From assembly GCF_012952295.1 (NCBI RefSeq), contig NZ_JABBCH010000003.1, positions 310,001 to 374,000 on the forward strand: DNA of 64,000 bases. The letters run 5' to 3'. How positions within the stretch are numbered: the first letter of the stretch is position 1; each line of letters starts with the position of its first letter. A model generated the notes under the pieces. It had not been told where the DNA came from. It did no database searches and worked only from the letters and a program-made list of their open reading frames with translations. This DNA comes from Crystallibacter degradans (GTDB taxonomy: Bacteria > Actinomycetota > Actinomycetes > Actinomycetales > Micrococcaceae). Below are positions 53,820-62,328 of the stretch, in pieces. The translations under genes were made by a program, and so were the position numbers.

Positions 53820-53848
53820 GCCGGGGACGCCTTCACGACGTCCCCGGC
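53820..53848 (-). terminator. Hairpin between grpE and dnaJ
   Basis: A perfect 10-bp GC-rich stem (GCCGGGGACG with CGTCCCCGGC) and a 9-nt loop, 11 bp after the grpE stop. There is no T run. It may be an attenuator or an mRNA processing and stability element inside the operon. Confidence 0.5.
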
Positions 53849-53859
53849 CTCGTTCGGGG

Positions 53860-54531
53860 CTACTCAGCCGGTACAGCCACGATCACCTGGGCAGCGCGCA
53901 GGACACGCTCCCCGGACTTGTATCCAGTCCGCAGGATCTGGCTGACCGAATCGACCTGGACATCCGCGCTTTGCTGCTGCATCAGCGCTTCGTGGATATT
54001 CGGATCGAACTCCACGTCCGTCTCGGAGATCGGTTCCAGACCGTAGACCTTCAGGACGTTTTCCAGCTTCGCCGCGATTGCGGCGAAGGGTCCGTCCTCG
54101 AGGTCGCCGTGCTGGCGTGCGGCATCGATGTCGTCAAGTACCGGAAGCAGTGAGTTGAGAACGCCGATGATGGCCATCTGGCCAGCCACCGCGCGGTCCC
54201 GTTCCACCCGCTTGCGGTAATTGACGTACTCCGCCTGAAGGCGCAGCAGGTCATTCCTCAGCTCTGCCGCCTGTTCCGAGTCCGCACCTTGGGCTACCGA
54301 TTCCCCGGCGGGAACGTCGGTGCTGTTCAAGATAGCCTCGGCCTGGGACAGAGCGTCACCCTCAACATCCTCCGATGCGGGTGCCTCCGCGGCGGCAACC
54401 TCCTCGGCTGCCTCCGCATCGGCAGGTGCTTCCTGGCCACGGACCTTGCCCGTCTCCGGGTCAATCTTACGGTTGTCGCGGAAGCTCACCGGCTCTGACT
54501 CGTGCTCGTGCTCGTTACCGTGGTGGGGCAT
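53860..54531 (-). CDS. grpE: Nucleotide exchange factor GrpE
   Basis: A 223-residue DnaK nucleotide exchange factor. A long charged, Ala/Glu-rich N-terminus (about 75 residues) leads to the coiled-coil (LRNDLLRLQAEYVNYRKRVE) and the beta-wing domain (YGLEPISETDVEFDPNIHEA, LRTGYKSGERVLRAAQVIVA). It follows dnaK by 2 bp. Confidence 0.95.
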   Translation of the reverse strand: MPHHGNEHEHESEPVSFRDNRKIDPETGKVRGQEAPADAEAAEEVAAAEAPASEDVEGDALSQAEAILNSTDVPAGESVAQGADSEQAAELRNDLLRLQAEYVNYRKRVERDRAVAGQMAIIGVLNSLLPVLDDIDAARQHGDLEDGPFAAIAAKLENVLKVYGLEPISETDVEFDPNIHEALMQQQSADVQVDSVSQILRTGYKSGERVLRAAQVIVAVPAE

Positions 54532-54533
54532 AG

Positions 54534-56423
<1,890 letters not shown>

Positions 56424-56524
56424 TCATGATGAACCGAATACCGGCCCGAAATAGTGGTCCCGCTGCCGGCCGTGTCCCTGAGGACCGGACCGGCGGAGCC
56501 CTGGCATTGCAGGACCTGAACCAT

Positions 56525-56545
56525 ATTGAGCGTTCTGCACTCAAG
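56525..56545. promoter_or_regulatory. HAIR operator 1 at dnaK
   Basis: ATTGAGC-N7-ACTCAAG: 12 of 14 positions match the HspR consensus CTTGAGT-N7-ACTCAAG. It overlaps the end of the -10 and the transcription start of the dnaK promoter. Confidence 0.8.
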
Positions 56546-56571
56546 TTTACTCAGACTCGAAACGATGTCAA
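56544..56571 (-). promoter_or_regulatory. dnaK promoter
   Basis: TTGACA, 16 nt, TAAACT on the minus strand: a near-perfect sigma-70-type promoter, between two HAIR operators. The leader would be about 125 nt. Confidence 0.75.
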
Positions 56572-56576
56572 TTCAA

Positions 56577-56597
56577 CTTGAGCCAAGCCGACTCAGG
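56577..56597. promoter_or_regulatory. HAIR operator 2 at dnaK
   Basis: CTTGAGC-N7-ACTCAGG: 12 of 14 positions match the HspR consensus. It lies just upstream of the -35 box. Confidence 0.78.
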
Positions 56598-56666
56598 TTT
56601 GCCCCAAAGGGACAAGCATCATAGTTCAGGCGGAAGACCGCCAGCGCGCGGTGTCCGGCCTGAACC

Positions 56667-58850
56667 TCAGACGTTGGCCTCCACCATATGTGCCGCGGAT
56701 TCAGCGCTCGGCGAAGTCCGCGAGAGCTTGCCTGGCCACCAGATGCGCCGCCCCAGATCGTACGACAGCGCGGGTACCAGCAGCGAGCGCACCAGCACCG
56801 TATCCAGCAGGACTCCGAAGGCCACGATGAAGGCCAGCTGCCCCAGGAACAGGATCGGAATGACTCCCAGAGCCGCAAAGGTAGCCGCCAGGACGATGCC
56901 GGCCGAGGTGATGACGCCACCGGTGGCCCCCAGTCCGCGCAGGACCCCGGGGCGGGTGCCGATTTTCAGGGATTCTTCCCGCACCCGGGTCATGAGGAAA
57001 ATGTTGTAATCCACGCCGAGTGCCACCAGGAAGACAAAACCGTAGAGGGGCACGGAAGCATCGGCGCCGGGGAAGCCGAAGATGTGGTTGAACACCAGCG
57101 CGGAAACGCCGAGTGCCGTCAGGTAGGACAGGACAACACTCAGGATCAGCAGCACCGGCGCCACCACGGCGCGCAGGAGCAGCATCAGGATGACCAGGAT
57201 GACCAGCAGCACGATGGGCGTGATCTTGAGCAGGTCAGCCTGGGCGGTCACGTTGGTATCCAGCGCGACGGCGGTGACCCCGCCTACCAGCGCGGTTTCA
57301 TCCACGGCGTCCAGGTCCGCCCGGAGATCGGCAACATCGTTCTCCGCGCCTTCCGAGTCGGCGGCCTTCTCCAGCGTCGCGTTGACCATCACGCGCCCGT
57401 CCAGTTCAACAACTTCGCCGTCTTCGCTGAAGAAATCGGCTTCGGCAACGCCATCATGTTCACGCACGGCGTCGAGCACATCGTCCCGTGCCGAACTATC
57501 GGCCACAATCACGGCCGGAGAGCCGGAGCCGGCGTCGAAATGGCGGGCGAGCGCCTCCTGCCCGTCCGCCGAGTCCGTCTGCACCATCACCAGTTCGGAC
57601 TGTGGAACGCCGTGTGCCTGCAACTGCAGGACGCCCAGGGATCCCGCCACGAGGACGAACAGCGAGACGAGCCAGGTGGCCCGGGGACGCTTGGCAATCA
57701 GCCTGGCTACAAGGCGCCAGGTACCGCGCAGACCCTCCGCGCCGGCCGGCACCGTTCCGATTTCCCCACGGTGCGCGTGTTGTCCAGGCCGCGGGACAAT
57801 CGGCCAAAAGGCAGCGCGGCCGAAGATCAGCAGCAGAGCCGGCAGCAGGGAGAGCGAGGCAAGGACGGAGAAAACAATCCCGATGGCTGCGATGGGGCCG
57901 AGACTGCGATTGGAGTTAAGATCCGAGAACAACAGGCACAGCAGCGCCAGGACCACGGTGGCGCCGGAAGCCGCAATCGGTTCCAGCGAGCCCCGGTACG
58001 CCGTCTTCATTGCAGCCCACTTGGAGTCCTGCTCCCCCAGCGCCTCGCGGAACCGGGAAACCAACAGGAGGGCATAATCCGTCGCGGCGCCGATCACCAG
58101 GATGAACAGGATGCCTTGGCTCTGCCCGCTCAACTGGATCCAGTCCATCAGCGCAAACCAATAGATCACCAAGATCGCGCCGCAAAGGGCGAAGACGGAT
58201 GTCAGCAGGACCAGGAAGGGCAACAGCAGCGCCCGGTAGACAATCAGGAGAATGACGAAGACCGCCAGCAGCGCCACTCCGAGCAGCAGGCCGTCGATTC
58301 CGGCGAAGGCCTCAACCAGATCGGCGATGAACCCTGCCGGTCCGGTGACGTACGCGGTGGCCTCCGCAGGCAGTTCAGCCTGGAGCACTGTCCGCAGTTC
58401 CTCGACCGCTTCTCCCGCGTCTCCCGCGATCGGGACAATGAACTCGATCGCTTTGAAGTCTTCTGCGGGAATCGGGCCGGCAACCTGGCTCTCAGACGCC
58501 GCGGTCACCCCTGCCGCCTCGCCGAGTTTGTCAGCCAGCGGGACATAGCTCCGGAGCTCCTGAGGCTCGATTGCCTGGTCGAACTCAATAACGACGACGG
58601 CGGGCACGGCGTCGGAATCGAGAAACCTCTCCTGCCACTCGCCGGCTTCGGTGGACTCGGCACTTTGCGGCAGAAACCCGGCCTGATCATTGGTGGAGAC
58701 ATCCGAGAGCTTGCCGAAAGCAGGTCCGCCGGCGCCCGCCGCGGCCAGCCAAACGAGGACGATCAACACAGGGAACAAGGTTCTAAGCCAGCGCTTCAAT
58801 TCGTTCCTTTGAGGGGAGGAAAAGTCCTCTCCACTATAAACTATTTCCAT
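56667..58850 (-). CDS. MMPL family RND-type transporter
   Basis: A 727-residue membrane transporter with two MMPL repeats, each with one TM helix, a large outer loop, and a block of five TM helices. The first block begins ADLVEAFAGIDGLLLGVALL and includes GAATDYALLLVSRFREALGE (proton-relay Asp-Tyr); the second begins LLKITPIVLLVILVILMLLL and includes ALGVDYNIFLMTRVREES. MMPL proteins export lipids or drugs; the substrate here is unknown. The ATG at 58850 is chosen (AACTAT hexamer 7 nt upstream); in-frame upstream parts are antisense to the acetyltransferase gene. No regulator gene is adjacent. Confidence 0.9.
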   Translation of the reverse strand: MEIVYSGEDFSSPQRNELKRWLRTLFPVLIVLVWLAAAGAGGPAFGKLSDVSTNDQAGFLPQSAESTEAGEWQERFLDSDAVPAVVVIEFDQAIEPQELRSYVPLADKLGEAAGVTAASESQVAGPIPAEDFKAIEFIVPIAGDAGEAVEELRTVLQAELPAEATAYVTGPAGFIADLVEAFAGIDGLLLGVALLAVFVILLIVYRALLLPFLVLLTSVFALCGAILVIYWFALMDWIQLSGQSQGILFILVIGAATDYALLLVSRFREALGEQDSKWAAMKTAYRGSLEPIAASGATVVLALLCLLFSDLNSNRSLGPIAAIGIVFSVLASLSLLPALLLIFGRAAFWPIVPRPGQHAHRGEIGTVPAGAEGLRGTWRLVARLIAKRPRATWLVSLFVLVAGSLGVLQLQAHGVPQSELVMVQTDSADGQEALARHFDAGSGSPAVIVADSSARDDVLDAVREHDGVAEADFFSEDGEVVELDGRVMVNATLEKAADSEGAENDVADLRADLDAVDETALVGGVTAVALDTNVTAQADLLKITPIVLLVILVILMLLLRAVVAPVLLILSVVLSYLTALGVSALVFNHIFGFPGADASVPLYGFVFLVALGVDYNIFLMTRVREESLKIGTRPGVLRGLGATGGVITSAGIVLAATFAALGVIPILFLGQLAFIVAFGVLLDTVLVRSLLVPALSYDLGRRIWWPGKLSRTSPSAESAAHMVEANV

Positions 58851-58863
58851 GATCGAGATAGTT
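58839..58863. promoter_or_regulatory. Inverted repeat between MMPL and acetyltransferase genes
   Basis: AACTAT-N13-ATAGTT over the MMPL start codon. Each arm reads as an AACTAT -10-like hexamer for one of the two divergent genes, so it may be a face-to-face promoter pair or an operator. Confidence 0.4.
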
Positions 58864-58923
58864 CGTTCGTTCCCACTTGGCTCCCAGCGGGGCGGACCGC
58901 CCGGCTTTGGTAGAAAGGAGGGC

Positions 58924-59493
58924 ATGGAACTCGACGACCTCCTTGATGCACTGAACGCGGGACAGACCATTACCGGGGATTCGCCGCTGCACGAGGTCAT
59001 GCACCGCGTCAGCCAGGATGCCTTGCGCATCACCGGTGAACTCAACGGCGGTTACCAGGAACCGGCACGGGTGCGGGAGCTGCTAGCCCAGCTGACCGGC
59101 AAGCCAGTTGATGAAACGGTGACGGTATTTCCGCCCTTCTACTCCGACTTCGGGAAGAACATCACCCTTGGGGAGCGGATCTTCATCAATTCCGGGTGCA
59201 AGTTTCAGGACCAGGGCGGTGTGGTCATCGGGGACGACTGCCTGATCGGGCACAACACGGTGTTTGCCACGCTCAACCACGACCTCGCGCCGAGCCGCCG
59301 CGCGGACATGCACCCGTCCCCCATCGTCGTCGGCCGCAATGTCTGGATCGGCTCCAACGCCACCATCCTGCCGGGCGTGACCATCGGTGATGATGCCGTC
59401 GTAGCGGCCGCATCCGTGGTTACGAAGGACGTACCGGCAAAGTCCATTGTTGTGGGCTCGCCTGCACGCGTGGTGCGCTCAGTTCCCAACTGA
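58924..59493 (+). CDS. Sugar O-acetyltransferase (Maa/LacA/NodL family)
   Basis: A 189-residue left-handed beta-helix acetyltransferase. N-terminal Mac domain-like part (LHEVMHRVSQDALRITGELN), then hexapeptide repeats: FSDFGKNITLGERIFINSG-like FYSDFGKNITLGERIFINSG, VIGDDCLIGHNTVFATLNHD with the catalytic His, and RNVWIGSNATILPGVTIGDD. It uses acetyl-CoA to acetylate a sugar hydroxyl, of unknown identity. The ATG at 58924 has a strong AAGGAGGG Shine-Dalgarno sequence; a longer frame from 58849 does not. Confidence 0.9.
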   Translation: MELDDLLDALNAGQTITGDSPLHEVMHRVSQDALRITGELNGGYQEPARVRELLAQLTGKPVDETVTVFPPFYSDFGKNITLGERIFINSGCKFQDQGGVVIGDDCLIGHNTVFATLNHDLAPSRRADMHPSPIVVGRNVWIGSNATILPGVTIGDDAVVAAASVVTKDVPAKSIVVGSPARVVRSVPN

Positions 59494-59594
59494 ACCGCAC
59501 TGTTTCAGCCTCAATTGGATCGGGCAGATCACGGACGGCGACACCTTGCGCAATAGAACTGGCACGTCGCTGTCTCGAGGAGGCCGATTCAGAG

Positions 59595-59600
59595 TAGTCT
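59595..59600 (+). promoter_or_regulatory. -10-like hexamer, leaderless methyltransferase
   Basis: TAGTCT lies 7 nt before the ATG at 59608. Confidence 0.45.
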
Positions 59601-59607
59601 GCCCACT

Positions 59608-60414
59608 ATGAAGGATGAGGTGTACTCCCACGGCCACCACCAGAGCGTTGTCAACGCGCACGCAGTCCGCACCGCCGAGGACTGCGCAGCCTATCTGCTC
59701 CCCCATCTCAAGCCCGGCCTGAAACTGCTCGACGTCGGCTGCGGCCCCGGCAGTATCACCGCAGACCTGGCCGAGCTGGTGGCCCCGGGCGAGGTCATCG
59801 GGCTTGACCGCTCGGATGACGTGCTCACACAGGCCGCCGAGCTGGCCGCGCTGCGGGGGCTGGAGAACGTCACCTTCGTCAGCGGCAACATTTACGACCT
59901 TGATTACGACGACGACACGTTCGATGTGGTCCACGCCCACCAGGTCCTCCAGCACCTGACGGATCCGGTTGCGGCCCTGTACGAGATGCGTCGCGTCACC
60001 AAACCCGGCGGACTTGTGGCCGTGCGGGACGCGGACTTCCACGGCATGAGCTGGTTCCCGCAGCTGCCGGAGCTGGATGACTGGATGGACACGTACCAGC
60101 AGATCGCCCGCGGGAACCACGCGGAGCCGAACGCCGGCAGGCATCTGATTTCCTGGGCCATGGCCGCCGGGTTCCGCGATATCACGCCGTACTCATCCAA
60201 CTGGCTCTACGCTACGGACGAGCAGCGCGCATGGCAGGGCAACGTCTGGTCGGAGCGGGTGCTGCATTCGGCCTACGCGGAACAAGCGCTCGAACGCGGC
60301 ATCACCGACCAGGCAGGTTTGGACCGCATTGCGCAGGGCTGGCGGGAGTGGGCGATGGCCGCGGACGGCTGGTTCCTGATTCCCAACGGCGAAATCCTCG
60401 CCCGCAAACCGTAA
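59608..60414 (+). CDS. Class I SAM-dependent methyltransferase (UbiE/COQ5-like)
   Basis: A 268-residue small-molecule methyltransferase. Motif I is LKLLDVGCGPGSITADLAEL, motif II EVIGLDRSDDVLTQAAELAA, and motif IV VVHAHQVLQHLTDPVAAL, with KPGGLVAVRDADF as post-motif. It resembles UbiE/arsenite-type enzymes, but no Cys pair typical of ArsM is seen. The target is unknown. It stands alone with its own -10-like hexamer. Confidence 0.87.
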   Translation: MKDEVYSHGHHQSVVNAHAVRTAEDCAAYLLPHLKPGLKLLDVGCGPGSITADLAELVAPGEVIGLDRSDDVLTQAAELAALRGLENVTFVSGNIYDLDYDDDTFDVVHAHQVLQHLTDPVAALYEMRRVTKPGGLVAVRDADFHGMSWFPQLPELDDWMDTYQQIARGNHAEPNAGRHLISWAMAAGFRDITPYSSNWLYATDEQRAWQGNVWSERVLHSAYAEQALERGITDQAGLDRIAQGWREWAMAADGWFLIPNGEILARKP

Positions 60415-60531
60415 GAGCAACCACTTGGCTGGGCCGGGCCGCTGCGGATTTCTCCGCTTTCGGCGACTTCTACCGCCGCACCGGGCGGCTGGCACGGACT
60501 TTGTGGCCCACGGTGACCCATACGGCGGAGG

Positions 60532-60553
60532 TTGACCAACTAGACTTGGTCAA
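60532..60553. promoter_or_regulatory. Operator/promoter of the toxin-antitoxin pair
   Basis: TTGACCAA-CTAGAC-TTGGTCAA: a perfect 8-bp inverted repeat with a 6-nt spacer, ending 1 nt before the antitoxin ATG. The -10-like TAGACT (60541-60546) lies inside it. This is the layout of an autorepressed toxin-antitoxin promoter with a leaderless first gene. Confidence 0.75.
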
Positions 60554-60554
60554 T

Positions 60555-60791
60555 ATGGGACAGTACAACGTGCAGGATGCGAAGACCCGCTTTTCAGAGC
60601 TGTTGAACCTGGTTCAACACGGGGAAGACGTCGTGATTGCCAAGGCGGGCAAACCCGTTGCGCGCCTGGTCAAAATCGATCCGCCCACGCAGCGGCGGCT
60701 CGGTTTCCTCAAAGGGACCGTTCCCCCGGATGTCCTCGAACCGATGGACAAGGAGGAGCTGGACGCATGGGAACAACCACTTACCTTTTAG
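60555..60791 (+). CDS. Type II antitoxin, Phd/YefM family
   Basis: A 78-residue Phd/YefM antitoxin. The N-terminal DNA-binding part reads MGQYNVQDAKTRFSELLNLV with QHGEDVVIAKAGKPVARLVK; the C-terminal part (FLKGTVPPDVLEPMDKEELD) should wrap the toxin. It represses its own promoter; a perfect inverted repeat lies directly before the ATG. Its end overlaps the toxin gene by 25 bp. Confidence 0.92.
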   Translation: MGQYNVQDAKTRFSELLNLVQHGEDVVIAKAGKPVARLVKIDPPTQRRLGFLKGTVPPDVLEPMDKEELDAWEQPLTF

Positions 60792-61165
60792 ACAGCCATG
60801 TCCTCCTCTGGGCGCTGTTCGAGCCCAAGAAGCTCTCGCAAAAGGCCAGAAGCATCATCCGTAACCGAGGCAATACCCTCTGCGTCTCGGCTGTCACCGC
60901 CTTCGAACTCGGCCACAAACACCGACTGGGCAAACTACCCGGCATAGAAGCGCTCTTTGTCGGCTACCGCAGGCACGTTCTTGAACTGGTAAGCGAGGAA
61001 ATTCCGCTCAGCGGCGTGCATGCGCTGGAAGCAGCACAGCTCGAATGGCCGCACCGTGACCCCTTCGACCGGATGATCGCGGCACAGGCGATCGTGGAGG
61101 GCCTCGCAGTCATCACCGCGGATACGGCGTTGCACGATTTCGAGCTCCTTCAGACAGTGTGGTGA
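60767..61165 (+). CDS. Type II toxin, PIN domain (VapC-like) ribonuclease
   Basis: A 132-residue PIN-domain toxin of the 'Phd-PIN' pairing. Acidic active-site residues: Asp9 (TTYLLDSHVLLWAL), Glu47 (AVTAFELGHKHRLGKL), Asp98/Asp101 (HRDPFDRMIAAQA) and Asp119 (VITADTALHDF). Such toxins cut tRNA or rRNA with Mg2+; the target is unknown. It overlaps the antitoxin gene by 25 bp, in another frame, so translation is coupled. Confidence 0.93.
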   Translation: MGTTTYLLDSHVLLWALFEPKKLSQKARSIIRNRGNTLCVSAVTAFELGHKHRLGKLPGIEALFVGYRRHVLELVSEEIPLSGVHALEAAQLEWPHRDPFDRMIAAQAIVEGLAVITADTALHDFELLQTVW

Positions 61166-61183
61166 AGCGAGGCCTGCGGCGCG

Positions 61184-61189
61184 TAATAT
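61184..61189 (+). promoter_or_regulatory. -10-like hexamer, leaderless LysE-type gene
   Basis: TAATAT lies 6 nt before the GTG at 61196. Confidence 0.5.
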
Positions 61190-61195
61190 CATCTG

Positions 61196-61816
61196 GTGCA
61201 GATTTCCCTGTGGCTGGCGCTGGTTGGCGCCGGCACCGTCATCAGTTTCACCCCGGGCGCGGGTGCCGTCAACACCATGAGCAACGCCCTCAACGCGGGC
61301 TTCCGCCGTTCCCTGTGGGGCATCCTCGGGCAGCAGGCGGCGCTGATCATCCACATCCTGATCGTGGCCCTTGGCGTTGGCCTGCTGGTAGCCAGTTCCC
61401 CGACGGCTTTCTATGTCATCAAGTACGCCGGCGCGGCCTACCTTGTTTATCTGGGCATCCGGCAACTGCTGGCCAAGCCCTCGGCGGACCAGGAAATTAT
61501 CCAGGCGCAACGGAACGAGCCTGCTTGGTCGATGTTCCGGCGCGGCCTGTGGGTCAATCTGCTCAATCCGAAGGCGATCGTGTTCTTCCTGGCGTTCATG
61601 CCCGGCTTCATCCGCCCCGAGCAGCCGCTGGCACCGCAGTACGTTGTCCTGGCCTGCACCATTGTCATTATCGACATCCTGGTCATGTGGTTCTTCTTTG
61701 CCGCAGCGGCACGGTCCTTCCACCGGTTCACCAGGACTGAACGCGGGCAGCGCATGCTCGGTTACGTTTTTGGTGTCCTCTTCATCGGTGTCAGCCTGCT
61801 GCTGGCCTTCTTCTAG
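61196..61816 (+). CDS. LysE family amino acid/threonine exporter
   Basis: A 206-residue inner-membrane exporter of the LysE/RhtB superfamily. About six hydrophobic segments: SLWLALVGAGTVISFTPGAG, then LWGILGQQAALIIHILIVAL, YVIKYAGAAYLVYLGIRQLL, FLAFMPGFIRP, VVLACTIVIIDILVMWFFFA and VFGVLFIGVSLLLAFF. The conserved GxxxxxxTPGxxxxxxxxxA start and NPKAIVFF motif (NLLNPKAIVFFLAF) are present. The substrate amino acid is unknown. GTG start. Confidence 0.92.
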   Translation: MQISLWLALVGAGTVISFTPGAGAVNTMSNALNAGFRRSLWGILGQQAALIIHILIVALGVGLLVASSPTAFYVIKYAGAAYLVYLGIRQLLAKPSADQEIIQAQRNEPAWSMFRRGLWVNLLNPKAIVFFLAFMPGFIRPEQPLAPQYVVLACTIVIIDILVMWFFFAAAARSFHRFTRTERGQRMLGYVFGVLFIGVSLLLAFF

Positions 61817-61817
61817 T

Positions 61818-61823
61818 TAGACT
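61818..61823 (+). promoter_or_regulatory. -10-like hexamer, leaderless phosphatase gene
   Basis: TAGACT lies 7 nt before the ATG at 61831. Confidence 0.45.
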
Positions 61824-61830
61824 CGTGGCT

Positions 61831-62328
61831 ATGTACCGGATAATCACTGTCTGCACAGGCAATATCTGCCGCTCCCCTATGGCCCAGTACATCCTGACCA
61901 AGGCCTTCGAAGATGCCGGCCTGTCCGACGAGGTGTCCGTGGACTCGGCAGGCACTACCGGGTGGGAGACCGGCCGTCCCATCGATGAGCGCGCCGCCGC
62001 CCGCCTCAAGCAAGCCCACCTGCTCACCGCAGACCATCGTGCCCGGCAGTTCGAACCCGCCTGGTATGCGGACCGGGACCTGATCCTGGCCCTGGATGTG
62101 GACCACTATGAACAACTGCGTGACGACGCTCCGGACGATGGCGCCCGGAACAAGGTCCGCATGCTCCGCTCTTTTGATCCCAAAGTCGCGGACGGCGGTC
62201 CCGCCGAGCAGGGCATCTACGACCCGTGGTTCGGCGACGAAGCCGACTTCGATGTCAGTTGGAACCTGATCAGCGCAGCGGTCCCGGGCATCGTGGAACA
62301 CGTCAGGGCGCAGCTTGCCACCCACTGA
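61831..62328 (+). CDS. Low-molecular-weight protein tyrosine phosphatase
   Basis: A 165-residue LMW-PTP. The catalytic loop is VCTGNICRSPMAQYIL, with Cys8 and Arg14 of C-x5-R. The general acid Asp lies in IYDPWFGDEADF (DP-x-x). It removes phosphate from protein tyrosine; targets in actinobacteria include signalling and capsule proteins. The ATG at 61831 fits the family; an in-frame GTG at 61825 adds two residues. Its last 14 bp overlap the next gene. Confidence 0.92.
   Translation: MYRIITVCTGNICRSPMAQYILTKAFEDAGLSDEVSVDSAGTTGWETGRPIDERAAARLKQAHLLTADHRARQFEPAWYADRDLILALDVDHYEQLRDDAPDDGARNKVRMLRSFDPKVADGGPAEQGIYDPWFGDEADFDVSWNLISAAVPGIVEHVRAQLATH

Noticed and set aside
56688-58913. 741-codon frame antisense to the MMPL gene
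   Set aside because: Composition is His/Gln/Arg-rich and without hydrophobic structure; the MMPL frame has clear TM blocks and motifs.
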